DNA of 64,000 nt from Salinisphaera sp. T31B1. Lineage in GTDB: Bacteria > Pseudomonadota > Gammaproteobacteria > Nevskiales > Salinisphaeraceae. Shown in pieces: positions 43,421 through 52,434 of the stretch; the stretch's first letter is position 1, and each line of letters starts with the position of its first letter. The notes under the pieces are model-generated. The model ran no database searches. It was not told where the DNA came from and was given only the letters and a program-made list of their open reading frames with translations. The stretch lies in the NCBI RefSeq assembly GCF_040361275.1, contig NZ_APNH01000001.1, forward strand, positions 558,001 through 622,000, given 5' to 3'. The translations under genes were made by a program, and so were the position numbers.

Positions 43421-44056
43421 TCAGCGATAGAACCGCTCGTTGAGCAGCGTGTCGATCTCGTCATAGAAGCCCGCATACCGCTGGGCAGCGCTTGCCATGA
43501 TCCTGGACAGCGCGGGTACGGGTTCGCGTTCGGCCAGGGTGGCGGCCATGTAGTGCTGCTGGTCGACGGCGCCGAGCAGCCGGATGAGCAGGCCGCGCTC
43601 GAAAGCCTTGCCGGTGTCGCCGACCACGGGGGCGAAGCGCTTGAGCGTGGCCTTCTTCTGGGCATCGCGTGCGGCCTTGATGATGGGCGGATCGACCGTC
43701 CGGTCGAGCGCCAGCGCCGGGAAGTCGGCGGTGAGGCTTTTCAGGCGCTCGGCGAGCTGTGCGCTGTATCCCGTCACGTCCTCGACCACTCGCTGCACGT
43801 CGTCGGATTCGACTTTCACATAGAACAGCTTGTCGACTTCTGCCAGCGCGCTCGCACTCGAGTAGAGATCGCTATATCCATCGTTGAGCTGATCGCGTGG
43901 AGACTCGACGCCGGCCTGGGCACGGCCGGTGTTCGAGCGGTCTTGCCCGGCCAGCGTGGCGCAACCGCTGAGGGCGCTCGCCAGCCCGACGACCAGCAGC
44001 AGCGGCATCGCAATGAGACGCAGCCGGCGAAGTCTGGCGTGATGCGGTGATTCCAT
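43421..44056 (-). CDS. Lipoprotein of unknown function
   Basis: 211 residues. N-terminal basic stretch and hydrophobic core end in a lipobox (ASALSGC, Cys at about residue 32), so probably a membrane-anchored lipoprotein. The rest is helical and charged (DQLNDGYSDLYSSASALAEV, AERLKSLTADFPALAL), with no recognised domain. Stands between the lipase gene and the LprI-like gene. Confidence 0.72.
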   Translation of the reverse strand: MESPHHARLRRLRLIAMPLLLVVGLASALSGCATLAGQDRSNTGRAQAGVESPRDQLNDGYSDLYSSASALAEVDKLFYVKVESDDVQRVVEDVTGYSAQLAERLKSLTADFPALALDRTVDPPIIKAARDAQKKATLKRFAPVVGDTGKAFERGLLIRLLGAVDQQHYMAATLAEREPVPALSRIMASAAQRYAGFYDEIDTLLNERFYR

Positions 44057-44290
44057 GGCATGGCCTTACGCAGGTGACGGCTCCGGTGATGCGAAGACCG
44101 TCTTGGAAGACAGGGTCGATGGTCGCCGGCCAGTAGATCAGACGTCGCCCGATCCGTCATGGTCGATGGCTGGGCTCCGGCCCGGCCCGGCCGAGTTCTG
44201 GCGGACCGGGCGGCACGCTAGAATGACACCGTGTTCAACGTATCGCAGCCGCTGCAGAGCGCTTGTAAATGGCCTGAGAGAAGACAGCCC

Positions 44291-44716
44291 ATGAAGTACC
44301 TGTTCGTCGCCCTGTTGTGTTTTGCCTCGGTCGCCCAGGCCGTGGACAACCCTGATCGGCCGGATCACCTCGGCGCGTTCCATGAACGCATGACGCCCTA
44401 CGAGCAGCGTATCCGCGCTGCACAGACCACGGCCGACATGAGCCAGGCTTCCACCGATATGGCCAGTGCACTCGACGACGAGCTCAATACGGCCTACAAA
44501 CGGCTCATGGCCGAGCTCTCGCCGGAACAGCAATCGGCGCTGCGCACCGCTCAGCGGCACTGGCTGGCTTATCGGGATGCCGAATTCGCGTTCCTCAACG
44601 ATGTCTTCACCCGCGAGTCGCACGGCACCTCGGTGGTACTCACGGTCGGCGGTGCCCGCAACGCGCTCGTCTACGAGCGGGCCGAGGAACTGTGGTCGTA
44701 TCTGCAGCAGCTGTGA
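44291..44716 (+). CDS. LprI/DUF1311-type lysozyme inhibitor-like protein
   Basis: 141 residues with a signal peptide (MKYLFVALLCFASVAQAVD) and the DUF1311/LprI domain: LDDELNTAYKRLMAELSPEQ, LRTAQRHWLAYRDAEFAFLN. Family members are periplasmic and some inhibit lysozyme. The start 44291 was chosen because it gives a perfect signal peptide; an upstream in-frame ATG at 44231 gives none. The mature part lacks the usual four Cys. Confidence 0.82.
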   Translation: MKYLFVALLCFASVAQAVDNPDRPDHLGAFHERMTPYEQRIRAAQTTADMSQASTDMASALDDELNTAYKRLMAELSPEQQSALRTAQRHWLAYRDAEFAFLNDVFTRESHGTSVVLTVGGARNALVYERAEELWSYLQQL

Positions 44717-44759
44717 GTCGCCCGCGCACCGCGGCCGGGATGGATTGGTGTATCGCGCC

Positions 44760-44972
44760 ATGAATTCGCAGGATCTGGAGCGGCTGGTGACACGAACCAT
44801 GCCGTTCGGCAAGTACGAAGGTCGTGTGCTGGCCGATCTGCCAGGGCACTATCTGAACTGGTTCGCACGCGAAGGATTCCCAAGCGGCGAAATTGGCCGT
44901 CTGCTGGCGCTCATGCAGCATATCGATCACAACGGTCTCAAGCCGCTGTTGGAGCCGCTGCGCCGGCGCTGA
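44760..44972 (+). CDS. DUF3820 family protein
   Basis: 70 residues with the DUF3820 pattern: MPFGKYEGRVLADLPGHYLN, WFAREGFPSGEIGRLLALMQ, then basic end. The family is small, cytoplasmic and of uncertain role (once linked to virulence-factor regulation). Start 44760 begins just after the LprI-like gene (44 bases) and fits the usual N-terminus. The next gene is def. Confidence 0.85.
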   Translation: MNSQDLERLVTRTMPFGKYEGRVLADLPGHYLNWFAREGFPSGEIGRLLALMQHIDHNGLKPLLEPLRRR

Positions 44973-45025
44973 CACGATACGTTCGCGGCGGTATCCTCGG
45001 CGCTTCGAGTCTCGACAGGTCGATC

Positions 45026-45568
45026 ATGGCAATACTCAAGATCGCACGCATGGGGCACCCGGTACTGCGCCGTATCGCCGAACCGGTCGAAGACCCGAGC
45101 GCACCGGAGATACAGCGCCTGCTTGCAGACATGGCCGATACCCTGGCCGATGCCCAGGGCGTGGGGCTGGCCGCACCCCAGGTCTTTGTCAGTCGCGCGG
45201 TGATGATGTTCTTCGTACCGGCGAGCCGTGTCGAAGACGGCGCCGGGGACGACGTCCCCCTGACGGTGCTGATCAACCCCGAAATCGAGCCGCTCGACTG
45301 CGACGAGGTCGGCGGCTGGGAAGGCTGTCTGTCGATTCCGGGGCTTCAGGGCTATGTTCCGCGCTGGGCGCGTATCCGCTATCGCGGGCTCGGCGCCAGC
45401 GGCCAGCGGATCGAGCGCGAGGCCGGCGGCTTTCATGCCCGGGTGGTCCAGCATGAATACGATCATCTGCAGGGCATTCTGTACCCCGAACGCATGACCG
45501 ACATGACCCGGTTGGCGTTCAGTGAGGAACTGCAGCGCCACCCGCCGGACGACGATACCCGCGCCTAG
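45026..45568 (+). CDS. def: Peptide deformylase
   Basis: 180 residues, metal enzyme removing the formyl group from new proteins. All three motifs are present: GVGLAAPQ (about residues 46-52), EGCLS with metal ligand Cys101, and QHEYDHLQG with His143, Glu144 and His147. Length is normal for type I. A second deformylase may exist near fmt elsewhere; this one is not next to fmt. Confidence 0.96.
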   Translation: MAILKIARMGHPVLRRIAEPVEDPSAPEIQRLLADMADTLADAQGVGLAAPQVFVSRAVMMFFVPASRVEDGAGDDVPLTVLINPEIEPLDCDEVGGWEGCLSIPGLQGYVPRWARIRYRGLGASGQRIEREAGGFHARVVQHEYDHLQGILYPERMTDMTRLAFSEELQRHPPDDDTRA

Positions 45569-45696
45569 CCGCGGGTCACCCCGGGCGTCCACTCGGCCGA
45601 CAAGACCAGCGCCCGCTCCGGTGGCGATCGAAGAAAAATGCCTTGGTTGACCGTCGACGGTTTGCAGACAGGCAAATAGCGCGCCAGACTTGGCCT

Positions 45697-46557
45697 ATGT
45701 CTTTTCTCAAAGAGCCCGAACCGCAGCGTGGCGTGCTGCATCCTGCGCTGCCGGGCATTGCCCGCGTGGTCGCGGCCAATCCCAGCGTGATGACCTATCA
45801 CGGCACCAACACATGGTTGGTGGAACATCCGGTGCACGGGATGACGGTCATCGATCCGGGCCCTGAGGACGATACCCATGTCGAGGATATCGTCGCCGCA
45901 CTGGCCGGGCGTCCGCTGGCGCGGATCCTGCTGACCCACGCACACAGCGACCACTCCGGCGCGGTGGCCGGGCTCAGGCAGCGCACGGGCGCGCCGTGCC
46001 TGGGATTTGCCCAGGCCTGTATCGAGGATTTCGTCTGCGATCAGGCGTTGGCGGACGGCGACACGGTGGCCGGTTTTCAGGCGCTGCATACGCCCGGGCA
46101 TGCCTCGGATCACCTGTGTTTCAGCTACGCGGTCGAAGGCACCGGGCCGGTCCTGTTCTCGGGCGATCACGTGATGAGTTGGTCGTCGTCGATCGTCAAC
46201 CCGCCCGACGGCGACATGCTCGCCTATTACCGTTCGCTCGAGCGTGTCCTGGCGCGGACACAGGACGTGCTGTATCTGCCCGGCCATGGCCCGCTGCTGG
46301 AGCGGCCACAGGAGCTCGCGGCGTCGCTGCTGGCCTATCGCCAGAAGCGCGAGGCGTCCATTCTGGATCAGCTCGAGGCCGGTTACTCGGAGATACCGGC
46401 GATCGCCGAATCGCTGTATGCCAAGACCGACCCGCTGCTCAAGAAAGCCGCCCGCCGCAACGTGCTCGCCCACCTGCTCAAGCTCGAAGCCGAAGGCCGG
46501 GCGCGTCGCGACGGCGACCGCTGGGCGTTGGTGGCAGCGGACCGACGTACCGCCTGA
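45697..46557 (+). CDS. MBL-fold metallo-hydrolase, LACTB2-like
   Basis: 286 residues with a metallo-beta-lactamase fold: NTWLVEHP, the metal motif LLTHAHSDHSGAV, LHTPGHASDHLCF, LFSGDHVMSW and VLYLPGHGPLL. The C-terminal about 75 residues form the extra winged-helix-like domain of LACTB2-type enzymes (endoribonuclease-like in eukaryotes; unclear in bacteria). Start 45697 (MSFLKEPEPQ) chosen over an in-frame ATG at 45643, whose extension is Arg-rich and unlikely. Convergent with the next gene. Confidence 0.9.
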   Translation: MSFLKEPEPQRGVLHPALPGIARVVAANPSVMTYHGTNTWLVEHPVHGMTVIDPGPEDDTHVEDIVAALAGRPLARILLTHAHSDHSGAVAGLRQRTGAPCLGFAQACIEDFVCDQALADGDTVAGFQALHTPGHASDHLCFSYAVEGTGPVLFSGDHVMSWSSSIVNPPDGDMLAYYRSLERVLARTQDVLYLPGHGPLLERPQELAASLLAYRQKREASILDQLEAGYSEIPAIAESLYAKTDPLLKKAARRNVLAHLLKLEAEGRARRDGDRWALVAADRRTA

Positions 46558-46572
46558 GCGCAGCGGCCCGGT

Positions 46573-48240
46573 TCAGCGTTCGCGAAACTCGCGCCCGGTC
46601 CGGGTATCGATATAGAACATGCGGGCACGGTCGTGGCCGTAACGCACGATTCGTCCATCCGGCTCGATCCGGCTGTACAGGGCCGGTGTGATTGGCTCGC
46701 CGGTGTCGAAGTCGAGCAGGCCCAGCCGCTTGCTGTCGTGCCCGTCGCGCCGCTGCGAATACACCAACGGCCCGGTATCGAGTCGGCGTTCGACGACTCG
46801 ATCGGCCGAGCGAAAACGCCATCGGCCCGCGGCAGCGTCGTAAACGCCGCTTCGGCCCTGGTGGTCTGTGCCGATATACAGGTGATCGACATCGGGCAGC
46901 GTCGAGATCCGCTGCATTGGTACCCGATGAAACACCAGGTCCGGGTCCAGTACGCCTCGCGGCGGGCTTCGATCGAAGATCACCTCACCACGGTCGGTCA
47001 CCGCACGAATGCCCTTGCGCAACGTAAAGTGCGCATCCCAGCCGCTGTCCGGTGTCAGAAGCAGCGTATACAGATCGCTCGGTGCATCGTCGGGCGACCG
47101 ATCGAGGGCGGCGGCGATCAGAACCCTCGACGAATGCTCGAGCCACTGCACGAACCACGCCTGTTCGGCGATTTCGGCGGCGCCGATCACCTGGCCGTCG
47201 GGCGTAGTGTAGTCGGTCAGCGTAGTGGGCAAGGGCTGCGAAAGCTCGGGAAACAGGTAGAAGCGCCCGGCGTCGTCCCGAAGCACCGGCACGTCGGTCG
47301 GGGCGTCGGCGGGCGGGCGTACGCGACCGGCACCGATGTGCACCGTCGCGCCGTCGGCGTTGGTGAACTCGATGGCCTCGGCGCGGGTGAAACGTCGTGC
47401 ATCGAGCCGGCGTCCGTCGTCATTCACATGGAAATAAACGCTGCCAGACCGCTGCAGATAGCCGCGTTCGCCCAGCCGGCCGACGATATGGTCGACGCGT
47501 TTTTCCAGGCGGCCGTCGGCGCCCGGCTTGTATAGCGTGTGCCGGATGCCGACATCGCCATCCGGCCAGGCTGTGACCGCGACATCCTCGGGTACGGTTC
47601 GGTCGGGCACCCATCGGTCGTGCCAGTACTGGCGGCCGTCCGGGCCCCAGTCATCACGCGTATCGGTGCGATAGAGCACGCGCCCCGTGGCCAGGTTACG
47701 CACCGCCCATACGGCTCGCGGCACGCGGGTGACCAGCATCGGGCCGGAATGCCGGGTGCTGAGGATGTTGAACTCGGGCATCAGCCGCCAATCCCAGATA
47801 CGCCACCAGGCGTTGTATTCCTGCTTGGTGATGGCCAGCGGCGCGCGCCCTGTCTCGACGAGCTCGACCACCGGATAGTCGAAGGCCAGCACCGTGTCGC
47901 CGGCCGCATCGAGCACGCCGTAGTGCGTCTCGTCGATGGCGGCCACGGCATATCCGTGCTCGCCGCGCACGGCGTCACTGAAGCGCGCCGACACGAGCGA
48001 CTGGCCTTGTGCGTCGACGAAACCGTAGCGCCCGTCGGCGGCCAGCCAGGGAATCATGGCCGTCTCGGTGGCCCGGGTCGGGGCCGGCTCGGAGCAGCCC
48101 GCAATCATCATCGACACCAGCGTCGTGATCAGGATCGCGATGAGCCGGCCATGCGGGCGTGCTCGACAGGCCCCGGCGCACGGGTCAGTGAGGGTTTCGT
48201 CAGCCAAGACAGCCCAGGGTGAATAACGCGGGTAAGTCAT
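46573..48240 (-). CDS. WG-repeat lipoprotein, unknown function
   Basis: 555 residues. A hydrophobic stretch ends in lipobox MIAGC (Cys at about residue 49), then WLAADGRYGFVDAQGQSLVS and a second, weaker repeat (HYGVLDAAGDTVLAFDYPVV) fit the WG repeat pattern. The large C-terminal part, with many Tyr, Asp and Arg, has no recognised domain. The N-terminal region before the signal is unusually long, so the true start may lie further in. Probably an anchored periplasmic or surface protein. Confidence 0.75.
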   Translation of the reverse strand: MTYPRYSPWAVLADETLTDPCAGACRARPHGRLIAILITTLVSMMIAGCSEPAPTRATETAMIPWLAADGRYGFVDAQGQSLVSARFSDAVRGEHGYAVAAIDETHYGVLDAAGDTVLAFDYPVVELVETGRAPLAITKQEYNAWWRIWDWRLMPEFNILSTRHSGPMLVTRVPRAVWAVRNLATGRVLYRTDTRDDWGPDGRQYWHDRWVPDRTVPEDVAVTAWPDGDVGIRHTLYKPGADGRLEKRVDHIVGRLGERGYLQRSGSVYFHVNDDGRRLDARRFTRAEAIEFTNADGATVHIGAGRVRPPADAPTDVPVLRDDAGRFYLFPELSQPLPTTLTDYTTPDGQVIGAAEIAEQAWFVQWLEHSSRVLIAAALDRSPDDAPSDLYTLLLTPDSGWDAHFTLRKGIRAVTDRGEVIFDRSPPRGVLDPDLVFHRVPMQRISTLPDVDHLYIGTDHQGRSGVYDAAAGRWRFRSADRVVERRLDTGPLVYSQRRDGHDSKRLGLLDFDTGEPITPALYSRIEPDGRIVRYGHDRARMFYIDTRTGREFRER

Positions 48241-48289
48241 TCTGCCAAAAGGCCGCTTCGAGGGCGTACCGGCAGGCTCGGCCCGCGGC

Positions 48290-49498
48290 TCATGCCGGCT
48301 GCGCCGAGGTGTCCAGCCAGCGACGGCCGACCAGGATGATCGATGCGCCCGCCGTTGCGGAGGCGGCTGCGATCAGCCAGGCCAGCGTGTACGAGCCGTG
48401 AGTGACCACGATGCCGAACACGGCCGGCCCGACCACGCCGCCGGTGCGCGCCCCCACCGATGTGATGCCGGTGGCGCGCGCTGCCTGTGTGGGGTAACGC
48501 CGCACGATCGCCAGATTGAACAGCCCGTTCCAGCCCCAGCCGGCGCCGAATGCGACGAGGATCCCGGGTATCAGCAGCATCGGCAGGGTGAGTGTGGAGG
48601 CCGCGAGCATCAGATAGGCCAACGAGCCGATGCCGAGCAGGGCGGCGACAACCGCCAGGTACGAGGAGCGGCCGCGGTCGGCATGAACGCCGATCGCCAC
48701 GCGCACCACGGCCGCGGCACAGCCGCCCAGGCCGGCGATCAGGCCCGCCAGCCCGTTGTCGAGATCCGCGGCCACCACGGCCGTGACGGCAAACGCCGAC
48801 AGCGCGCTGGCTGCGGCTACGCCGAAGCCGAAGCCCACGGCCAGCCAGATCAGAATCCGGACGCCGGAACGGCCGAGGCGCTCCACCCGGGGCGGGGCGG
48901 CGCGATATTCGGCCAGCGATGTTCTGGAGGCGGGCAGTGCGGCACTGATCGTGCAGGCGATTGCGGCTGCCAGAACGAAATTCCAGCGCCAGCCGATGGT
49001 CAAGGCGATGGCCGGCACCGACAGTCCCGCGACCAGCACGGCGATCGGCACCGCGGCTTGCTTGATGCCGAAGGCAAAGCCCTGGCCGGCCGGCGGAATA
49101 CGCCGGACGATGAACAGATTGGTTGCCGGCTGCAGACCGGCGCTCACCGCGCCGGCCAGGGCGATGACGATGACCAGGCCGGAAAACGTCGGCGTCGCCC
49201 CGGCCAATAACAGCAGAACACCCATCAGCGCACAGCCCCAGCGCATGGCGCGGAGCGAGCCAATGGCCTCGACCAGCCGGCTCAGCGGAATCGAGGCCAG
49301 TGCCGCAAGGTAGTAGAGCGATACCACGAAACCCAGCCCGGCCGCTCCGAACCCGAGTGTGTCGCCCATCTGCAGCGCCAGGGCGGCGACCAGGAACACC
49401 GCCAACGACGAGATCACCGAGCTCGCCACCGCCGCCCAGACGTCGCGGGGCGACGGCCGCGGGGCATCGATCGGCACAGCGTGATCCGGCCCGCTCAT
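48290..49498 (-). CDS. MFS transporter
   Basis: 402 residues, twelve hydrophobic segments in two halves. Seen: LGFVVSLYYLAALASIPLSR (helix 2 and its loop), NLFIVRRIPPAGQGFAFGIK (helix 4-5 motif) and a repeat of the pattern in the second half (LFNLAIVRRYPTQAARATGI). It looks like a CynX/NarK-like metabolite carrier; the substrate cannot be predicted. It lies just before the carboxymuconolactone decarboxylase-family gene on the same strand (42 bases downstream of it) and may be cotranscribed. Confidence 0.86.
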   Translation of the reverse strand: MSGPDHAVPIDAPRPSPRDVWAAVASSVISSLAVFLVAALALQMGDTLGFGAAGLGFVVSLYYLAALASIPLSRLVEAIGSLRAMRWGCALMGVLLLLAGATPTFSGLVIVIALAGAVSAGLQPATNLFIVRRIPPAGQGFAFGIKQAAVPIAVLVAGLSVPAIALTIGWRWNFVLAAAIACTISAALPASRTSLAEYRAAPPRVERLGRSGVRILIWLAVGFGFGVAAASALSAFAVTAVVAADLDNGLAGLIAGLGGCAAAVVRVAIGVHADRGRSSYLAVVAALLGIGSLAYLMLAASTLTLPMLLIPGILVAFGAGWGWNGLFNLAIVRRYPTQAARATGITSVGARTGGVVGPAVFGIVVTHGSYTLAWLIAAASATAGASIILVGRRWLDTSAQPA

Positions 49499-49540
49499 CG
49501 CTGGCTGCCGGCGACTCCCTGGTCGGATGCTCGGCAGGGC

Positions 49541-50065
49541 TCAGCGAGGATCACGTGAGTCGATCGCCAGCGCCTCCAGAAACCGCGACACCATGTTGTA
49601 GGCGGCGATCACGCCGACCAGCTCCACCATGGTCGCATCGTCGAAATGATTGCGCGCATCGGCAAACACCGCCTCGGGCACCTGGACTGTCCGGGTCATG
49701 GCATCGGTGAGCGCGAGCACGGCTTGCTGCGTGTCGTCGAACAGGGGGCTGCTATGCCAGTTGTCGAGGGCGTCGAGCTGGGCCTGAGCGAGGCCCTCGG
49801 CCAGGGCGATCGGCGCGTGCTGCTCGGCTTCGTAGGCGGCCCGATTGAGCACCGCCACACGCATGATGACCAGCTCCCGGATCGCGCCGGGCAACTGGCA
49901 TTGCTGGCGTATGGCCGTGAGATACCCAAGCCAGCCCGCCGTCAGTGGCGGACTGTGCAACAGCATCTGGTAGAGATGCAGTATCTCGCCGCGCTGCGCG
50001 GAAATGGCGCCGACCAGGGACTGGTCTGCCACCGCGGCGGGGTCAGCATAAGGAAGACGGGCCAT
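49541..50065 (-). CDS. Carboxymuconolactone decarboxylase family protein
   Basis: 174 residues from the ATG at 50065 (MARLPYADPAAV), with an AGGAG site 8 bases upstream; a longer frame to 50389 is not protein-like. CMD/AhpD-like fold: LPGAIRELVIMRVAVLNRAA, YEAEQHAPIALAEGLAQAQL with a Glu-His pair but without the Cys-x-x-Cys of AhpD, so a peroxidase activity is unlikely. The family includes decarboxylases and hydratases. Same strand as the MFS gene that follows. Confidence 0.88.
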   Translation of the reverse strand: MARLPYADPAAVADQSLVGAISAQRGEILHLYQMLLHSPPLTAGWLGYLTAIRQQCQLPGAIRELVIMRVAVLNRAAYEAEQHAPIALAEGLAQAQLDALDNWHSSPLFDDTQQAVLALTDAMTRTVQVPEAVFADARNHFDDATMVELVGVIAAYNMVSRFLEALAIDSRDPR

Positions 50066-50430
50066 GATCGATCTCCTGGGGCACTGCGCCATTGAGACAC
50101 GAAGCGTACCCACTGCCGAACGGACGGCGAATGCCGTCTCGGTCCGGTCGCCGTCGATCGCGCGGCCGCGCACGGCGGCCGCGTACCCGGCCGTGCCTTG
50201 CGGCAGGGCAGGCGCCTTCGATCCGACAGGAGTCCGGTTCGCATGCAGCGGAACGCATCGAAGAGGCTCCAGCTTAACAAACAATGCCATGGCGCGTTCG
50301 CCGGCATACGGCGCGGGGTCGTGACCGATGGCGACACGGTCGACACCGGACGGGCCAGCGTCGACGGCGACGATATCCTTGAGGCACACTGGAAAACGCC
50401 GGTGAATCGCCGGATCTTGCGGGGTTCGTC
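50066..50430. other. Intergenic stretch, no gene seen
   Basis: 365 bases between the divergent carboxymuconolactone decarboxylase-family gene and the YkgJ gene. It should hold both promoters. I see no clear promoter or repeat and no credible frame. Confidence 0.5.
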
Positions 50431-50880
50431 ATGCATCCTTGTCTGAGCTGTGGCGCTTGTTGTTCGGCCTATCGCGTGGCATTTCACTGGCTGGAGAGCG
50501 CGGATTGCGACAACGGCGTGCCGGTGCACCTGACCGAGCCGCTGGATCGACACCGACTGGTGATGCGCGGCACCCGGTCGATGCCCGGTCGCTGCACGGC
50601 GCTGGATGCGAACATCGGCCGACGAGCACGCTGCACGATCTATGAACGCCGGCCCAGCGTCTGTCGCGACGTCTCCGCCGCCTGGGAGAACGGGCGACCG
50701 AGTCCGCAGTGCGAGCGGGCCCGTATCGCCCACGGGCTGGTCCCGCTCACGCCGAACGACTGGCCATGGCCGCGCCGGGCCGTGTCCGACGCCCAGTTGC
50801 TCGACGCGCTCGAACCCCCGCCGGGCGGCCGCTCGTGGCCGCCTGAGCACGGTGCCATGGGCACGGACTGCGTACGATGA
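50431..50880 (+). CDS. YkgJ family cysteine cluster protein
   Basis: 149 residues with the zinc/iron-chelatase-like Cys cluster: CLSCGACCSAYRVAFHW at the start, RCTAL, RCTIYERRPSVCRDV. Family members may bind a metal or a cofactor; function unknown. ATGA overlap with the next gene, DUF1223, indicating translational coupling. Confidence 0.87.
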   Translation: MHPCLSCGACCSAYRVAFHWLESADCDNGVPVHLTEPLDRHRLVMRGTRSMPGRCTALDANIGRRARCTIYERRPSVCRDVSAAWENGRPSPQCERARIAHGLVPLTPNDWPWPRRAVSDAQLLDALEPPPGGRSWPPEHGAMGTDCVR

Positions 50881-51638
50881 ACGCGAGCCGCGGATGGGGC
50901 TTGATACTCTGGGTACTCGGCGTTGTCGCCACGCCGGCGATAGCCGATACGCGCCAGCCGGTGGTGCTCGAACTGTTCACGTCCAACAGTTGTGCGCAGT
51001 GCCCGGCGGCCAACGACTTCATGCGCGAGCTACAGCGCGCGCCGCCGCCGGGCATCGAACTGATACTGCTGTCCGAGCATGTCGACTACTGGAACCCCTA
51101 CGGCTGGATCGACCGGTACGCCCGTGCCCGCTATACCGAGCGACAGCAGATGTATGGCTGGGACAATTTCCAGGGCAAGGTCTATACCCCGCAGCTGATC
51201 ATCGACGGCCGGCGCTCGACCGTGGGTAGTTGGAAAGACGCCGTGCGCGAGGAGATCCAGGCTATGGCCGGCCAGGCCGACCGGCCCGTGTCGATCGAAC
51301 TCGTGGCAAACGGCAGCGAGCGTCTGAGCGTCGATGTGGGCTTTACGCACGCGCCTTCCGATAACGCCGCCGAAATCTGGGTGGCGCTGATCCAGAACGA
51401 CGTGGTGTCGGTCATCGGCGCGGGCGAGAACGCCGGCCGCACGCTTCATGAGGATGGACTCGTGCATGCGCTCGTGCGAGCGCAGCCCGGGGCGGGCGTC
51501 GACGGCGCTGTGCCGCAGTTCAACGCGTCCGTGAACCTGCCGCCGGGCGTGGCTCGGAAAGACCTGGCGGTGGTTGCCTTTGCCCAGCGCACGGACAGCC
51601 ATGCCGTCGTCGGCGCCGCGCGGCGGCCCTTGCCCTAG
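50877..51638 (+). CDS. DUF1223 secreted thioredoxin-like protein
   Basis: 253 residues. Signal peptide (MNASRGWGLILWVLGVVATP, AIAD) and the DUF1223 domain: LELFTSNSCAQCPAANDFMR has a Cys-x-x-Cys in thioredoxin position, then LSEHVDYWNPYGWIDRYARA, QMYGWDNFQGKVYTPQLIID. Probably a periplasmic redox protein. Coupled to the upstream YkgJ-type gene by ATGA. Confidence 0.88.
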   Translation: MNASRGWGLILWVLGVVATPAIADTRQPVVLELFTSNSCAQCPAANDFMRELQRAPPPGIELILLSEHVDYWNPYGWIDRYARARYTERQQMYGWDNFQGKVYTPQLIIDGRRSTVGSWKDAVREEIQAMAGQADRPVSIELVANGSERLSVDVGFTHAPSDNAAEIWVALIQNDVVSVIGAGENAGRTLHEDGLVHALVRAQPGAGVDGAVPQFNASVNLPPGVARKDLAVVAFAQRTDSHAVVGAARRPLP

Positions 51639-51714
51639 CCGCCCGCCCGGCTGGTTGACGGCGTGCCCGTGCAGGCTCATAACCGGTGTATTGATGGTTC
51701 AGCGGACGAAGGTC

Positions 51715-52344
51715 ATGGCCGAACTGACGTTCTATACCAATCCCATGTCGCGCGGGCGGATCGTGCGCTGGATGCTCGAGGAGACCGGCGTCGAATACGC
51801 TACCGAACCGCTCGACTATGCGGGTTCGATGAAAGCCGCGCCCTACCGGGCGATCAACCCGATGGGCAAGGTGCCAGCCATCCGTCACGGTCAGCGGGTG
51901 GTGACCGAAAGTGCGGCGATCTGCGCGTATCTGGCCGATGTCTTTCCGCAGGCAGAGCTCGCGCCCTCCGCCGGCGAACGCGCGGCCTACTATCGCTGGC
52001 TCTTCTTTGCCGCCGGGCCGCTGGAACAGGCCATGACCCATCACGCATTAGGCTTTACGCCCTCGGAGGAGCAATCGCGCATGCTCGGCTACGGCACCCA
52101 CGAACTGACGACGGAGGTGCTCGCCGATGCGCTGAACGGCCAGTCGTATCTCGCAGGCGACCGGTTCACGGCTGTCGACGTCTATGCGGGCTCGCAGGTG
52201 ATATGGGGGCTTCGAACCGGCACCCTCGTCGATCAGCCGGCCTTCACCGCCTATGCGGACCGGCTCTCTGCTCGTGACGCCTTTCAGCGCGCCAGCCGTA
52301 TCGACGATGCCCTGCTCGACCGTGCCGAACCGCCACCGACGTGA
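51715..52344 (+). CDS. Glutathione S-transferase family protein
   Basis: 209 residues. N-terminal thioredoxin-like domain (ELTFYTNPMSRGRIVRWMLE, with Ser in the position that activates glutathione; PMGKVPAIRHGQRVVTESAA with the glutathione-binding cis-Pro and Glu-Ser) and a helical C-terminal domain (YLAGDRFTAVDVYAGSQVIW). The ATG at 51715 (MAELTFYT) is preferred to 51694 because it has a better ribosome site. Likely a detoxification enzyme; substrate unknown. Confidence 0.93.
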   Translation: MAELTFYTNPMSRGRIVRWMLEETGVEYATEPLDYAGSMKAAPYRAINPMGKVPAIRHGQRVVTESAAICAYLADVFPQAELAPSAGERAAYYRWLFFAAGPLEQAMTHHALGFTPSEEQSRMLGYGTHELTTEVLADALNGQSYLAGDRFTAVDVYAGSQVIWGLRTGTLVDQPAFTAYADRLSARDAFQRASRIDDALLDRAEPPPT

Positions 52345-52434
52345 GTCCGGCGGGCCGCCACTGCCGTGTTCGTGCCGATCAATGGCCGGTCCGCAGATCC
52401 CGGCCATGATGCCGGGCCACCGCTGGATCCATGA